Shown in pieces: positions 30,301 to 45,300 of a stretch of 64,000 nt of DNA. The translations under genes were made by a program, and so were the position numbers. A model generated the notes under the pieces. It did not search any database and was not told where the DNA came from. It saw only the letters and a program-made list of their open reading frames with translations. Position 1 is the stretch's first letter. The number at the start of each line of letters is the position of its first letter. The DNA is taken from assembly GCF_012273895.1 (NCBI RefSeq), contig NC_052110.1, positions 558,001 to 622,000 on the forward strand. The letters are read 5' to 3'. This DNA is from Zerene cesonia (taxonomy: Eukaryota; Arthropoda; Insecta; Lepidoptera; Pieridae).

Positions 30301-33300
30301 CGGAAAAAGCGAAAAAGGTTTAATCTAGCATATCTTTTCCTTTGGCCGTAAGTTAAATTCTTTAACACATAAAAATACATACATTTAGGTATCAAAATAA
30401 ATCTTGATATAACGTCAATTGTTCAATACAACAGAAAATAAAACTCTACCTACAAAGCAATGAATCTCGCCAACCGCGATATCCAACGTCAATTCTTAAT
30501 TTCTAATTAATCGCACCGATTAGAGGCTTCGTGATTTTGAATAATTAGTTATACTATTTCACAATCCGTTGCAATTATATAATTTACAACAAAATAAATA
30601 GTAGAGGAAATTTTTTTGAGAAATCATCTCTTTCAAAACCCGGAGTTTTCCTGTGATTAGTATATTTTTAGAGTACATTTTTATATTTAAAGTCTTTGTT
30701 GTCTGGAACACGAATTAATGATCCTGGTTTGTTTAAATAATTTAACGTCGTTTTTCTCTTTTAGGTGACGGTAGTTTGGATTATGTAAGAAAGACAAAGA
30801 CAATGTCAGAGTTAGATCATAGATTTGTTTCCACTTGTCCGAGTTCTATTTACAAATAACTTTTGTTTGTTTTTTTTTTAACTTGTTTTGTTTCATTTAA
30901 AAATATCGCTTAACATGAATTGTAGTGTTTATCTATACTAATATTATCAAGTTGAGTTTGTTTGTTTGTTTCATCTAATCTCAGGAACTACTGGTACAAT
31001 TTGAAAAATTACTTCAGTGTTAGATAGTTCATTTATTGAGGAAGGCAATATATGTACCACGGACGAAGCCGGGACGGACCGCTAGTTATGTATAAGTTTG
31101 GTAGATATTTTATTAAACCGTTTTTTAAATATCATTCTTCAACAACCCACAGCTTGCTTGTTATTTCTAAAATGGAGACATCTCAACTGATACTGATGCT
31201 GAAACCTGTTTAGACATAAATTATGGTTACACGGAGAAACTTGATTCAATTTTAGAAATTATAGATTTTTATCGGATATAAGCTTACTTGTAAACTAAGT
31301 ATTAAACACACATTTAACGTCGTTTAAAAGGGTTTATTTTCATATAACACTCGATAAACTCATATGGGTAATAAGGTACATATAAATATTCTTCACCCGT
31401 TGTATATACACCCGGGTTGCCTGGAAGATATCACTTCTAAGTGATAAGACCGCCCAACAAATTGTACTTTATTTCTTTTTTGTCATGAATTTTTTTTTGT
31501 TGCTTTATTTGTACAATTCTTGTTGAAGTGTAATAAATAAATTAATATATATTTTAAATAGGACTCAAAGATTACGTACAAATCCACCAAATGATGTTCA
31601 ATAGTTTCCGAGATTGACCGATACAACGTCACAGACTGACATATTCACAAACTTTACCTCTATTACATTAATATTATTGTGAAATTGCTCAAAATATTCA
31701 TCTTTTCTTTTGCTTGATGAAACTGAAAGTGTTTATAATTGTTAAGTTGTATAATCGGAGTTTAATTAAAATTTAGTTCTGCCAATTACGGTGGCATCGT
31801 GAACAAACTAACATAATTAATAAACTGAAAAAGCTAAATGTGTCTTAAAAGCCAATATTACATAATTTTTTTTAAGTATCATAAAGTATTATAATACTTT
31901 ATGATACTTTTTTTTATAAATAAAAATGTGATTTAAATTCGCGCCAAATTTTGACTTTTGTCGATAGTTCGATACTTCAGACATGAACAGGTAATTTTGC
32001 TTTTTTTATCAAATAAGTAAACCTTAAATACATATTTAATATACAATACGAATACATTGAAATTTTGTATATAAGCCTATACAGTCAATAACGAATAGCA
32101 GAGATGCGAAAGGTAAGCAGTCTTTAAAAATATTACCTCATCAGCACCGTAAGAGACAGGTACACACAAAAGCACACAAGCACTAACTGCACCGGCGCAC
32201 ACGTTACGGCACCCGGCTTTCACTGCAGACGTGACTATGTTCGACAATTCTCGCTTCCAGTACGCATCTCGCATCAACAACGATTGTTACGCCTATAATA
32301 CTTTTATGCGATTGCAAAACTTTATGTATGGATGGTTGTATAACGTTTAAATACGGAATGACCAAATTATCAACCGACTTCATAAAAGGAGCAGCTCAAT
32401 GTGACTGTGTTTTATTTGAGTTTGTTACCTCAGAACTTCCGAATGGGTGAACCGATTGTAATGATACTTGTTTTATTTGAAAGCTGATGCTTCTAGTGTG
32501 GTTCGATAAAAATTTGGTCTAGTTCTCACAATTTGAGGGCAGATTTCCCAAATTGAAGAAGGTTCTCAATTCGAATGTATTTGTGTGGTTTCAACCAACT
32601 GACGTGATTATTTTGGGTTTCGTCCCAGGGACCCCCAGGGACTTTTTGTTTGCAGAAAATAATTATCATTATACCTTAATAATAAGTGCATAATACACAA
32701 AGCCTTTATAATAATAACAAATATACAATGACGCTACATTCCAGGTTTAATGAGATATTAATAATCTTATCTAATTCAAAGATGTAGGATACGAATGTTT
32801 GTGATGCAAACGCACATATCTGAAGATGGCCTACAAAGTTATTATAAAGCAATTAACACTGTTTATTTTGTAATTAAGGTGCGGCCCGATTTATAAATCT
32901 ATTTGACGTATGGAACACGGTTAAAACGATATCGTTTTAATGTAACTATATATATTTTGTGCTCCGTTTTTAACATAATTAATCTTATTTTGCTTGAGAA
33001 ATATAGTAGTTGAAATCAGCGGTTTGTGCCTTTGCCAATTGAAGTGGACGAACGTGAAAACGTAATTTATTTATTTACTAGCTTCCGCCCTCGGCTTGAC
33101 CCAGTTGAATTAGGACATAGTGACTGTCTATTCCTGATTTATTCCAAAAATAATTTAATCGGGATAAAAATAAATCCTATCTAACCTTAGTCAGCTCATA
33201 AACCTGTTGATATACAAAATTAAATTAAAATTAATTCAATAGTTTCACAGGGATTCTACAAGACCCGACATATGATAGTTTTTATTTCTGAAATTCAACG

Positions 33301-36300
33301 AGAACCGTAACTATACTGATAAAACTACAGAATATAACATGCCTTTGACTTCGTGAGCGAAGCCGTGGGCTGAAAGCTAGTTAAACATAATTGATACGCT
33401 ATATAACAAGTGCATAAATTTTCCATGTTATTCCACCCATCTGCGTAACAAAATTTACCAAAATCCGTTCATCCGTTTCAAGGGTATTTTCATCAAGTAG
33501 CATCCCTATGTTATCAGAGCGAACGACCGATACCGGTTCATTGACCGCGGCGACCTACGCCAATGTAACTTAAGTCAACACTTGAGTTCCCACGCTGGCC
33601 GACATGCCCAGTGGTTGGTGCCTTGGTTTGTGACGCGATGGTCGTGGATTAACCAAGTTATATTACACAGACTGTTTATATCCTTTGCAACTTTGTTATT
33701 ATCATATTACGAGTTTTTAATGAATATGAACCGTGGTTGCATTATTGTAACCTTGTTAAGCCTCGACTTCTGGGGACACGTGCGTGCCAAGAGATCCCTG
33801 GGATCCTGCTAATATGCCGATGTTTAGCGGGTAAAACTCTCACGCTCTGTTTTTCCCCCAATAGACGATACAACAATTTTCTTTTAAATAAAACAATCAT
33901 GAAACAAAGAAATTAAAAACCCCTCACTATTTTAATAAATCATACCATATAAGATATTATAACTGCATGCTAGCTATACGTTTACAATTTTTTACGTGTG
34001 TGCTTACGTGCATATGTATATATATGTGTGTGTATTGTGTAGACATTATCTTTTAAAGATTTCCTCCCCGATAACAAAAAAAAACTCGAACTCACAAACA
34101 CCAACCAAACCGTCACAACTAATTAAATTATAAATTGATTACACTATGTTGAATTTAAATGTGCAAAGAAAATAAATAATAAACTATCATGTGTCGAGAA
34201 AGCCATATAAAGTCGACTAATCCGCCATCAAGCGTAATCCGTTTAGCTTGCTTTACAAAGACTATAACTTTCATCCGTATATTATTGAGATAAGTTATAT
34301 TAATGGTGATATTAATATCAGTGCGATACAGACATACGGATTGAATTAAGGTCTTATTTAGTTCAAAGTATGAAGATACAAAATAAATTACAAAATAATT
34401 TAAGAAATTATGATGTAAATATTATATGATAAGAGTATATATTTTTATTGATTTTACAACTGTATTATCGGAACACTAATACGTCCGCCCCGGTTTCGCC
34501 CATGGTACGTATATAGCCTATAAGCCCATGCTTAACTACGGGTGAAAGAATTATTGAAATCGGTCCAGCTGATAGACAATAACGCGTACATACAAACAAA
34601 CTCTTTAAATATTAATAATATTGATGTTTTGCATTAAAACAAAACATGTATTATGTGTTGAATAAAACACACAGCGTTGAGATGAAGAAGCTNNNNNNNN
34701 NNNNNNNNNNNNNNNNNNNNNNNNNNNNNNNNNNNNNNNNNNNNNNNNNNNNNNNNNNNNNNNNNNNNNNNNNNNNNNNNNNNNNNNNNNNNNNNNNNNN
34801 NNNNNNNNNNNNNNNNNNNNNNNNNNNNNNNNNNNNNNNNNNNNNNNNNNNNNNNNNNNNNNNNNNNNNNNNNNNNNNNNNNNNNNNNNNNNNNNNNNNN
34901 NNNNNNNNNNNNNNNNNNNNNNNNNNNNNNNNNNNNNNNNNNNNNNNNNNNNNNNNNNNNNNNNNNNNNNNNNNNNNNNNNNNNNNNNNNNNNNNNNNNN
35001 NNNNNNNNNNNNNNNNNNNNNNNNNNNNNNNNNNNNNNNNNNNNNNNNNNNNNNNNNNNNNNNNNNNNNNNNNNNNNNNNNNNNNNNNNNNNNNNNNNNN
35101 NNNNNNNNNNNNNNNNNNNNNNNNNNNNNNNNNNNNNNNNNNNNNNNNNNNNNNNNNNNNNNNNNNNNNNNNNNNNNNNNNNNNNNNNNNNNNNNNNNNN
35201 NNNNNNNNNNNNNNNNNNNNNNNNNNNNNNNNNNNNNNNNNNNNNNNNNNNNNNNNNNNNNNNNNNNNNNNNNNNNNNNNNNNNNNNNNNNNNNNNNNNN
35301 NNNNNNNNNNNNNNNNNNNNNNNNNNNNNNNNNNNNNNNNNNNNNNNNNNNNNNNNNNNNNNNNNNNNNNNNNNNNNNNNNNNNNNNNNNNNNNNNNNNN
35401 NNNNNNNNNNNNNNNNNNNNNNNNNNNNNNNNNNNNNNNNNNNNNNNNNNNNNNNNNNNNNNNNNNNNNNNNNNNNNNNNNNNNNNNNNNNNNNNNNNNN
35501 NNNNNNNNNNNNNNNNNNNNNNNNNNNNNNNNNNNNNNNNNNNNNNNNNNNNNNNNNNNNNNNNNNNNNNNNNNNNNNNNNNNNNNNNNNNNNNNNNNNN
35601 NNNNNNNNNNNNNNNNNNNNNNNNNNNNNNNNNNNNNNNNNNNNNNNNNNNNNNNNNNNNNNNNNNNNNNNNNNNNNNNNNNNNNNNNNNNNCTGGTCGG
35701 AGATGAGGAGTCGCTTTCCTCGTCCTCCGAGGACGATGAAGACGACCCACAACTAACCCTCGAGAACAGGCCTCCATCCAGAGCGCCCGTCTTCGAGGTG
35801 TCTTCCGACAACGTGTTTTTCTGTGCTTCCTCTTGAGAAAGCATATTTGTCCCTAACTACTAAATAACCCTAAAATTCAACACTGTGTGCTTTTTAAAAG
35901 CAGAATCATGATAAATATGATTACTTCTTTAAGAGATTACAATAATAACTTAAGATTCGTTTTGAACGATGTTGTCGCGCCAGAATTCACAAACGCTATG
36001 ACCTTGGAAGATGGCGGCGCGTCAAGGACGGATTCATAAACAAGGACGCGCACTTGCTAGTGAGGTGAAAGATCCATAGACAATCGGTAAGACAGAATGT
36101 ATTTCCATAGAGATTTAGAGAATTCATAGACAGCTTCTTCATCTCAACGCTGTGTGTTTTAGAAAGACACATAATAGGTATAGATATATCTGTTAGACTT
36201 TATGTAACAATCACGCAATTGATTAATTATAATTTATTACATTTTTTTTTTTAAATATATTTTTTTATTCATATAGGCACAGCTAGTAATATACAAAATC

Positions 36301-39300
36301 GTAAAAACATACACTTATACTAAGTATTCGTCCTGGCTTCAACTGAATAAACAAAAAATTCAGACTAACTGTGTGAAGATGTTTTACGAATTAAAATAAA
36401 TTTTTAAGTCTGTCTCATAGTTTGTGAGTATACTCGTAACAAGCACATAAATAATACGATATTATTATATAGAGATATGTTTTAAATATATTTGTATATT
36501 AGAATAAATACATCTTCAGACGCTTAACATTCTATATATCTTCTATCTCTATATCTACTATCCTCAAGAATTTGTCCAGTTACAATATATTGGACATTAT
36601 TCATATTTCTATAACGCATTTCTAACAAAATGTAATACAAAATAGGAAGTAAATGTGCTAAAGTCTAAACACTATCGATCGGAAACCTTATAAGTGTAAA
36701 GCTTGTAATTGGATGGCATTATGACATTGAGTATCGCTGTTTATTTTTTTACACGAGAATAATAAAACTTATATTTTCTACAAATATATCTTCATCGGTC
36801 CATGAGTTCCCACTGCTGGGACACAGGCCTGCTATGAGGGTGGGCCGTTATCCACCACGCTGGCCAAGTGCGAGCAAATTTCACATGTCGACAAACTTTT
36901 ACTATTTCATGAAAAGGTTATTTAGCGTCTTGTTTAGTCTCAATAACACTCCCTTCAAATTTTATTTTCATTTCGGGCAATCAGCATGCAATATATAGAT
37001 TCTAGATAGACAAACATAGGGTCCTAGTCCTATAAGACAAACCTACCATAAGTTTACGTATGTCGTATGTCGTACCAAAAGTTTATTATAAACAAATTCT
37101 CATACCCATTCTGATGTGATAGCCACTTTCTCCGCAAGGTCGTGTATTGTGCATTGTTCGGGGAATATTTCTCAGCATCACATCAGATCCTAATGCCTTT
37201 GATGATGTGTATTGTCTTTGATAATGCATTGTTTTCGTTCAAATCGAATTTGATTAGCCGGCCGGATAAAATGCGAGGGAAATTTTATTTATTCTATGAC
37301 TAGCTTTTCGCCCGCGGCGCCGCTTGTGTAGTCAAAGGAAAAATACAGTCTGGGTTATTTCCCGCCCTGTTCCGTTCCCGTGGAGGTTTCAGGATATAAA
37401 CTATCTTATGTCCTTTCTTGGGTCTGAATCTATCTCTGTACCAAGTTTCATCTAAATCGGGTCTCTGGTGTATTTGTGAAGTAGAGACCGACAGGAAAGA
37501 AGACTTAATTTTGTATTTACTATATTAGTGGGGATTTGGCATGTATAAAAAATTAAATTTATTTTATGTAGCCAAAGATAAAAAAAAAATGAACCGCTTA
37601 TTTCAAGCAGACGAAACCGCATGCAACATAGGTATATTAGCTACATGACTAACGCAGTCCAAGTGTATTCATATAATATTATGATTAATGTACAAAATAT
37701 TATTCCAAGACAGTGTCAGCTCGTAAACATGCATGTGGAACAAGTTTCCATCCGTCTTATCAGTGATAACACGGAAAAGATAACGCGTGTGCGCCTGCTA
37801 TTTGAGCCGTGCTAACATCCTACAGTCTAGTATTGCTTTTAACCTAGTTGTGACACTCTCAAAATAAAAAGGACATGATAAAAATGTATTTCAGCCGATT
37901 ATTTATTTCATATATAAAATGTAAATTAAATTCTATATGACACCTACTGGCGCCTTCTAGGCAACTCGCGCAATAAATAAATGAAACATATGTATAAAAC
38001 TTTATGCTACGAGTATTTTTAACGCGAATGGATGTTTGAAAGAAATAAAGAAAGAAAGAAAGAAACACATTTATTTTGACGCAGACACACACACACAACA
38101 GGTCATAACAGAAAACAGAAGCATACAATAAATCAAAAATGAATGGAAAAAACTGTTTGTTACCGTTAAACGCGAAAACGGACAATACTGTCTGTATAAT
38201 ACAGAGAATATAATACATAGATTATAGATAAGAAATATAATACAGAGATTTTACTCTGTATTATTACATAGGCGGCCTCTATTCGGGTATCACGCGAGCG
38301 ACGCCGCGGGTTACACCTAGTAGCAAATAATTCGCAATTTTGTGACAAATTTCTACACAAACCTACAATTTATTTTATAGATAAGCACATAGATGCTTTA
38401 ACGCCACATTATATTCAAAATTACCATATATCCGATGTAACAGTTTCCCGTATTTGGTGATATTTTTACCTATTAAGGTGTTATTGCATTCCTTGCTACG
38501 AATATGTAAATATATGCAAATAATGTTAGTCATCGCAGTCAAATGTCAAATGATAAGCAGCGAATTCTTTAAAACAACAATATTCAATTTAATATGTTAT
38601 GTTTATTTTCACGAAACTATTTGTTAATCGTATGATTAATATTAATTTATGTTTTATTGCAAGATAAGTCACTGGTATATAAACAACATATGTAAAGATA
38701 TTTCGTTAGAAAATTTACGTTATATTCATCTGTGATCTTTATTGCATATACATAGATAGACTTTGACTTGCTTTGAAATCAAGCAATCTTTACAAATATC
38801 TATTGTTGAATCAATATTTCAATAGGTCATAAGCAAAATAAGCTAAATTTCAAACACTTTAAGGTCAATTAAAACACACAACGTACACAAATCACTAGCA
38901 TGATACCAGATTCTAAATATATTATTTTACTTATTTCATTAAACTTTCATTCCGATCTTTGATGAGTTTCGTAAATCGATCGATCGTCCATAAATCTATA
39001 AAATGTATAGATCGCATAACCTTAGTATCTGTTGCGCAAGCGCATCATGGTGCGTGGATGTCGAATTATCGGAATATCTGAATCAGAGCTGAAATGTGTT
39101 GATATTAATTGATATGGTTAATTATCATATATAATATTATGATAAAAATTTGTTTGATAACAAATAAAAAATGCTGAAGACGAAAAGTCAGTTATGTTAC
39201 GAAATTCGCGCAAAACTATGCCCTTTTATGATTATCGAATACAGTGGGTTATGAAAATAGCAGATTTAAACAGATGTATATTTCGATATAACATCAATGA

Positions 39301-42300
39301 AAATATTTCTACACAAGGTTCCACTTTCAGCAATAATACCTACTACCTACGTACCTACTAATATTACCTATCTAATATACCTTTATTTTCTTATCAAGCA
39401 ATGAACACTTCGCCACGGTTAGTTACAGCTAGATCCGTTCAATTCGTACAAATTATTCAAAAGAGACGATAATCAATTTCAGTGTGAAATACGTGCACTA
39501 GACTGGCCTGGTTGAAGTGGGTCCATTTAATTCAACAGACCTTTGTTGTTAATGACATTGTTAAACTTTTTACGGAAATAAATTCTGATTTATCTCCTTA
39601 AAGATCTAAAGGGAGAATTAAATCGGGATAGAAATATCCTAACACTCAAGTCGGCTCATTCCCCTGTATACCAAACTTCATCAAATACGTTTAATAGTTT
39701 CAGCGTGATTGACGGACAAACATCCAAACAAAACACGTTTTTAATATCTAAAACACGTGATATGCAAATTAGTTTCCACATACAATAAGGTGATATTTAA
39801 ACCATTAATCATAGAAATCATCGACATTCTATCGCAACCCAATCAATAATTACACAATACGCATTATCGTGAGCCAATTGGTAATTCACAAAAACCAATG
39901 TGTTTGGGTGTCAGCTAATTTGGTTGACCTTGACGCGTGCAGAGGTGAAGGACGTATCGATATTAACATTTGGATGTTTGCAATATCTACTGATTGTAAA
40001 TTACGTTAATATTCCTTGCATTGCGTGGTGTATAGACATCTGATAAACATCAAGACACGAAATATTTTCTAGAGAAAAAAACAATCACGTTTAATTATTT
40101 TTAACTCGTAAACATAAACTGCAAGAATTCTTTGATACTCCGGTCTTATTAACTAACTAGCTGTGCCCTGTGCTTTCGCCCGCATTAGTACGTATCCCGT
40201 AGGAATATCGGGATAAAAAGTTGCCTATACGTTATTCCAGTTGTCCAGCTATCTACGTGCCAAATTTCATTGCAATCGGTTCAGCAGTTTTTGCGTGAAA
40301 AAGTAACAAACACACACACACATCCTTACAAACTTTCGCATTTATAATATTAGTAGGAAGGAAGTTTTACCACAGATAAGATACAGATATTGATTCGACT
40401 AATTTCAATAATTATACAGTTAAAAAAATGTCCGCCGCTACACTATGTCGTGTACAAAATGACGTAACTGTTTAAACTACAATCAAATACAATTGCCACT
40501 TAAATACTTCGTGTGAATGAGACAAATAGCGATAATAATTAAAGTATAAAGCAGTTAAGAGTGCGAATTGTGTCAAAATGGCCGATGAAAGCTGTACAAC
40601 TGCTATAATATTGTTGTTTATTATGTTATATTAATTAGATTATGCAATCAATTGTCTGTCTAGTCTATAATAAACATACCTTTAGACCTTTGCACTATGG
40701 ACCAGTATCTACGTACTATCTTAATATACAAAACTTTACATAATTTCACACAACAGAAAACTCGTTGAAGAGAGTTTTTTATTACTTTTTGACTGAAACG
40801 AAACTTGTTTTACCCGTTTTCACATAACAAAAAAGCAAGTCATAGGCTTTCTTGTTTTATTTTCTATTGTTATGATTACATGACATGATATATCCTACTA
40901 CGAATTTCTAGTAGTTAAAATGAAAATTACACGTGTATTATCGGCTTTTCGTTAGTTTTTTTACTACAATACTACCTACCACTATTCGTATACGCCTGCT
41001 GTGTTTCATACAATCCTGCTAATATAATAAACGCGAAAGTTTGTAAGTATGGATCTTTGATAGTCTTTCATACACTCATCGTCTGAGTTGTATATGGGCT
41101 ACTCCTTACATGGTGCCACTGGTACAACGCGATGGACGCCGCGGGTTACAACTAGTCGTATATATAATAGAGTTAAATGTTACCAAATATACGAAAGCAC
41201 TTCCCGTGAACTTCACACGCGGAAGTGATGGTTCCTCGTCAATACCAACACAAACATACAGACAGACGATAATTGGAGTTCACTCAACTGTTATGTAATT
41301 GTTTGCATTGTCCATTCCAGCGGTGTTTGGTGGTTTTATGGGTGCGAACTGGACGTGGTTCGTGGACGAGTCGAAATATGAAATTACATATATATTAGTA
41401 TGAACAAACGTATTTTACCAATACGAAATGATATTAGTTATAAATGTATATTAATGCGAAGTAAACTAAATATTGAAGTAAGCTATGGCATCCTTAGCTG
41501 CGATATTAGATGAAGATCTGACCTTAGTTTGAATGAGACTTGTTTAAAAATAAAGTACTTTTAATAGAGGAGCATAAACAATGTCGCGTGTCGAAAGCTA
41601 GTTTCGTAAAATACCTATCTATACATTGTATAGGTATATGATAAAAATTTATATAGATAACTGTGAAATAGTGTCACATGGAATCATCATTTGCAATAAA
41701 TGCTCAAACATATTTGATTAGATCATAAATATTCCACACATTGTATTACTTGCACGCGTAGATATAATAAATACAACATATTCAATAATAACGACGTATA
41801 TTCATTTCATTATTATGTCGATACCGATATATTAAAACCAATTTTTCAAAACATGTTTATTATTAAAAACATACGTCGAATGTCGTATAAAATAATCATT
41901 TTAAAAATGTTTTGTAATAACCCGTATTTATTTTTATATAGGTAATCGTGTAATTCTTTATTGAACAGATAAGCATTAACCGATAATTGAAGATATATAC
42001 CTAGTGTTACTAGCTGCACCCGGCAAACGCTGTTCTGCCTTACTCTTATCATTTAGGGGTATGAAAAATAGATGTTGGCCGATTCTCATAGATACGGGAT
42101 AAGCACAAAAAATTTCATCAAAATCGGTCAAGCCGTTTCGGAGGAGTATGGCAACGAAAACTGTGACACGAAAATTTTATATATTAGATGTTAAAATACA
42201 ATCCTAAGACCTTACTAAGGATAGAATTTTACTCTCTTCAAAAGAGTAACTTTACATTGAGTGATTTCTATACAAAGACTTATTCAAGTTGGCCCCCTTT

Positions 42301-45300
42301 TCAAAGGTTACATCGGAGACATGCCATCATTTAGCTGATGATAAATGGAGATCCTCGACTGTTGATGGTCAATATATGAAAGAGAATATATAATATAAGA
42401 TGGGACATCAGCTAGATTATTGAAGGTTCATACATATAAGCATTTTACAAATCGCATCTATTAATTTTTTCGGACATCTATCACTCGACTTTTGGCTGGA
42501 GTTTGTGTGTTTAATCTACCATTGTTCTATATGCTATAAGTACATATATTAATAAAACAAAAACACAATTGACAAGACTTTGCAGTGTTAAATAACATCG
42601 TAATTTGTAAACATAGTTTGATATTTTGTTACAATATAGTTCGTTATCTTGCAAATCAATCTGGATTTGATTTCTGGATAAATACTTTATTAACATTTGT
42701 TTATTCATACATGTAATTTAAAAAAAAAGCAATGATACCCAATAACGCTTTGTTTGCGACTAACCGTAGGACGTCACGTCCAAAATAACCAGAAATATTA
42801 ATTTTTCATAATATAAATACGGTTCCTAATTTAAGACCTACTTCCCACTTTTGAAGCGAATAAACTCAAAGTACCCTCATATTATTGTAGCTACAAAAAC
42901 CATCGCACTTAACACATTAAAATGCAATAAGAGCAACATTACACGAGGTTTCATTTTCGGTAACTGCCTCGGAAGGAAAGTTTGTTATGTCATGGCATGT
43001 GGTGTCACCACTGGCGGTTGAAACGCCGCGTTTTCTCTGCGCGTGTTTTTACTTTTGTTGTTTTTAACACGCTGTTATTAACTTCTACACGATGTTGACC
43101 CATTTTAAACGGACAAATTGAATACAAATTTTGTTAACTTATCAAGGATCGGTGACAACAATTTCCTGAGTTTATGTTATTATCCCGATCAGGGATCGCC
43201 AGAATTGAATAATTTTCTTACGTATACGCAGAGTATACGGAGTATGGGAGACAATTTAGTTGATTAAGTATATCATTGAATCGTGTTTTTATGTATTTTC
43301 TTTATAACTACGTATGTTTATTTTATTTCTTTATATTAATGCTGTATACAGGAGCATAAAGTACCTATTGGCATCTAAGAAATTGTTAAATATAGTTTGA
43401 TGCGTTATAAAAAATCGAAGCTGTTTTTTCATTAGTATTACGTACTATAATGTAAAAAAATAAGATATACTATATTTATAATTCATTGCAAAAGTCCAGT
43501 TTTAATATCAATTGAGTACGTACTACAGCTTTCTTATATAGCTTCTTAGAAAAATTGTAAAAAAGGAAACGAAAAAATAGCAACACGCGTCGTGTATAAG
43601 CACACAACAATGAAACAAGTACGGATGTAACTGTCGAAAATTGATGTCCGAAATCGTTACCACATTTCTTGTTAACTAGTTTTGTAATGGTCTTTGTTCG
43701 CTATTTATCATAACCGACCGCGTTTTGTGAAAGAGTTGTTTTAGTATATTAGTACTAGCTGCGCCCCGCCGTTTCACCCGTGTAAGTCCGTATCTCGTAG
43801 GCATATCGTGATATAAGTTGCCTATATGTTATTCCAGTTGTCCAGCTATCTACGTACCAAATTTCATTGCAATCGGTTCAGAAGTTTTTGCGTGAAAGAG
43901 CAACAAACACACACACATCCTTACAAACTTTCCCATCCTACTCCTACTAATATATTAAATGCGACTTACGCGGGTGAAACCGCGGGGCGCAAGTAGTTTA
44001 TAATATTAGTAGGAGTAGGATTTAACCGACTTAAAAAAGGGCAAGGTTATAAATTCGACTGGGTTTATTTTGACTCTGTTACATGGGAACTTTCGTTTGG
44101 GTGAACCGATTTTGATTTATCTTTTGTTTTAGTCTAGTTCTGACGATTTGAAGGCTATTTAAGTTTTTATTAATCAAAATTAATGATTATTTATATAAAA
44201 GTTACTCGCCATAATATCCGTTCATTAATTTTAGGTTATAGTGGTGTATCTTACACGACTTTAATTTTATACTAGATTGATTTAAAGGTATGCCATTAAG
44301 TAGACATTAGATAACCGTCCTTCATAAAGAAGCTTCACTAAAAACACTTATATGTATTTTGTTTGTTATCTAAAGTAATATTATAATGAAGAAATTATTT
44401 TGTTTACATTTTTTTCTTGGCAAACAATAATTTGGAGGGATCCGTGCTAAGAAATATTGAAATAAAAATAAACAAGCTTTAAACAAAAAAGTTACTCAAT
44501 AATCTATCAGAGATCGTTTGACCCACAAATATAATTTAAATTATTCAAACTAAACCGTCAAATTGATCAGGAAACGTGATTGTCGCACTTGACCCCGATA
44601 GAACTGATTGTCGCGCTCCAATTAACCTAATATCACCCTTATTTGAATAACAATAGGCGACAATCTCGCGTGTTATCTTATTATATTTTGAACTTTACTT
44701 GTGTTCACGTAAGATTCATTTCAAAACGCATGGTGTGTTGAAAGTGAGATGCAAATGAAAGGCTTCGTCTAACAGATGGTCAAAGAGGTTAATTTTTTAA
44801 TTACCTATGCCTATACTAGTTGTAAACCCAGCTCTGTGCGGGGTAAGCTAAGATGAATAAATTAGAAAGAAGAAGCCTTTGTCTCTAAGGAATTATAAGC
44901 CTTTCCGTTGGTAAAAAAATTGAGACATTTTGAGACATGGATAAGTGGTTGTTGGAGTTTTTTCGGTACGATTACACTATGTATATAATACTGAATACTG
45001 TCATAGATTTGTGCCTGTTATAGATTCGGAGGTCCGTTCCTTTTTCCTCACCCTACCCACTACATTCCAGTCCCATTTCCTTATCCCTTACCTCTTATAA
45101 GCGGGCAGCGCAACCGCAGAGGCGCTGCCTCTGCGAATATTCATGGGCGGTGGTGATCCCTTACCATAAGAAGAATCAGCAGTTTAGCTTCGCACTTTAT
45201 TTTACGACATACTCGTAAAATAATGTGTCATTTTAATTGACCGCGTTTAATTGGTACAGTGGACGACGTGTACGTAAATAATCCTGCGTTTGATGTACGG

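Noticed and set aside
33577..33680. tRNA-like SINE (GCCCAGTGGTTGGTGCC)
   Set aside because: Box B is too degraded to support the call, although a GACGCGATGGTCGTGG block is suggestive.
34605..35844. Frames of 370-397 codons crossing the Ns
   Set aside because: Created by translating the gap. Only the minus-strand part at 35693-35844 has real sequence worth noting.
38974..38990. CGATCGATCG cluster and TGCGCAAGCGCA as a promoter
   Set aside because: No initiator or DPE at a correct distance, and the NRF-1-like site has a mismatch.
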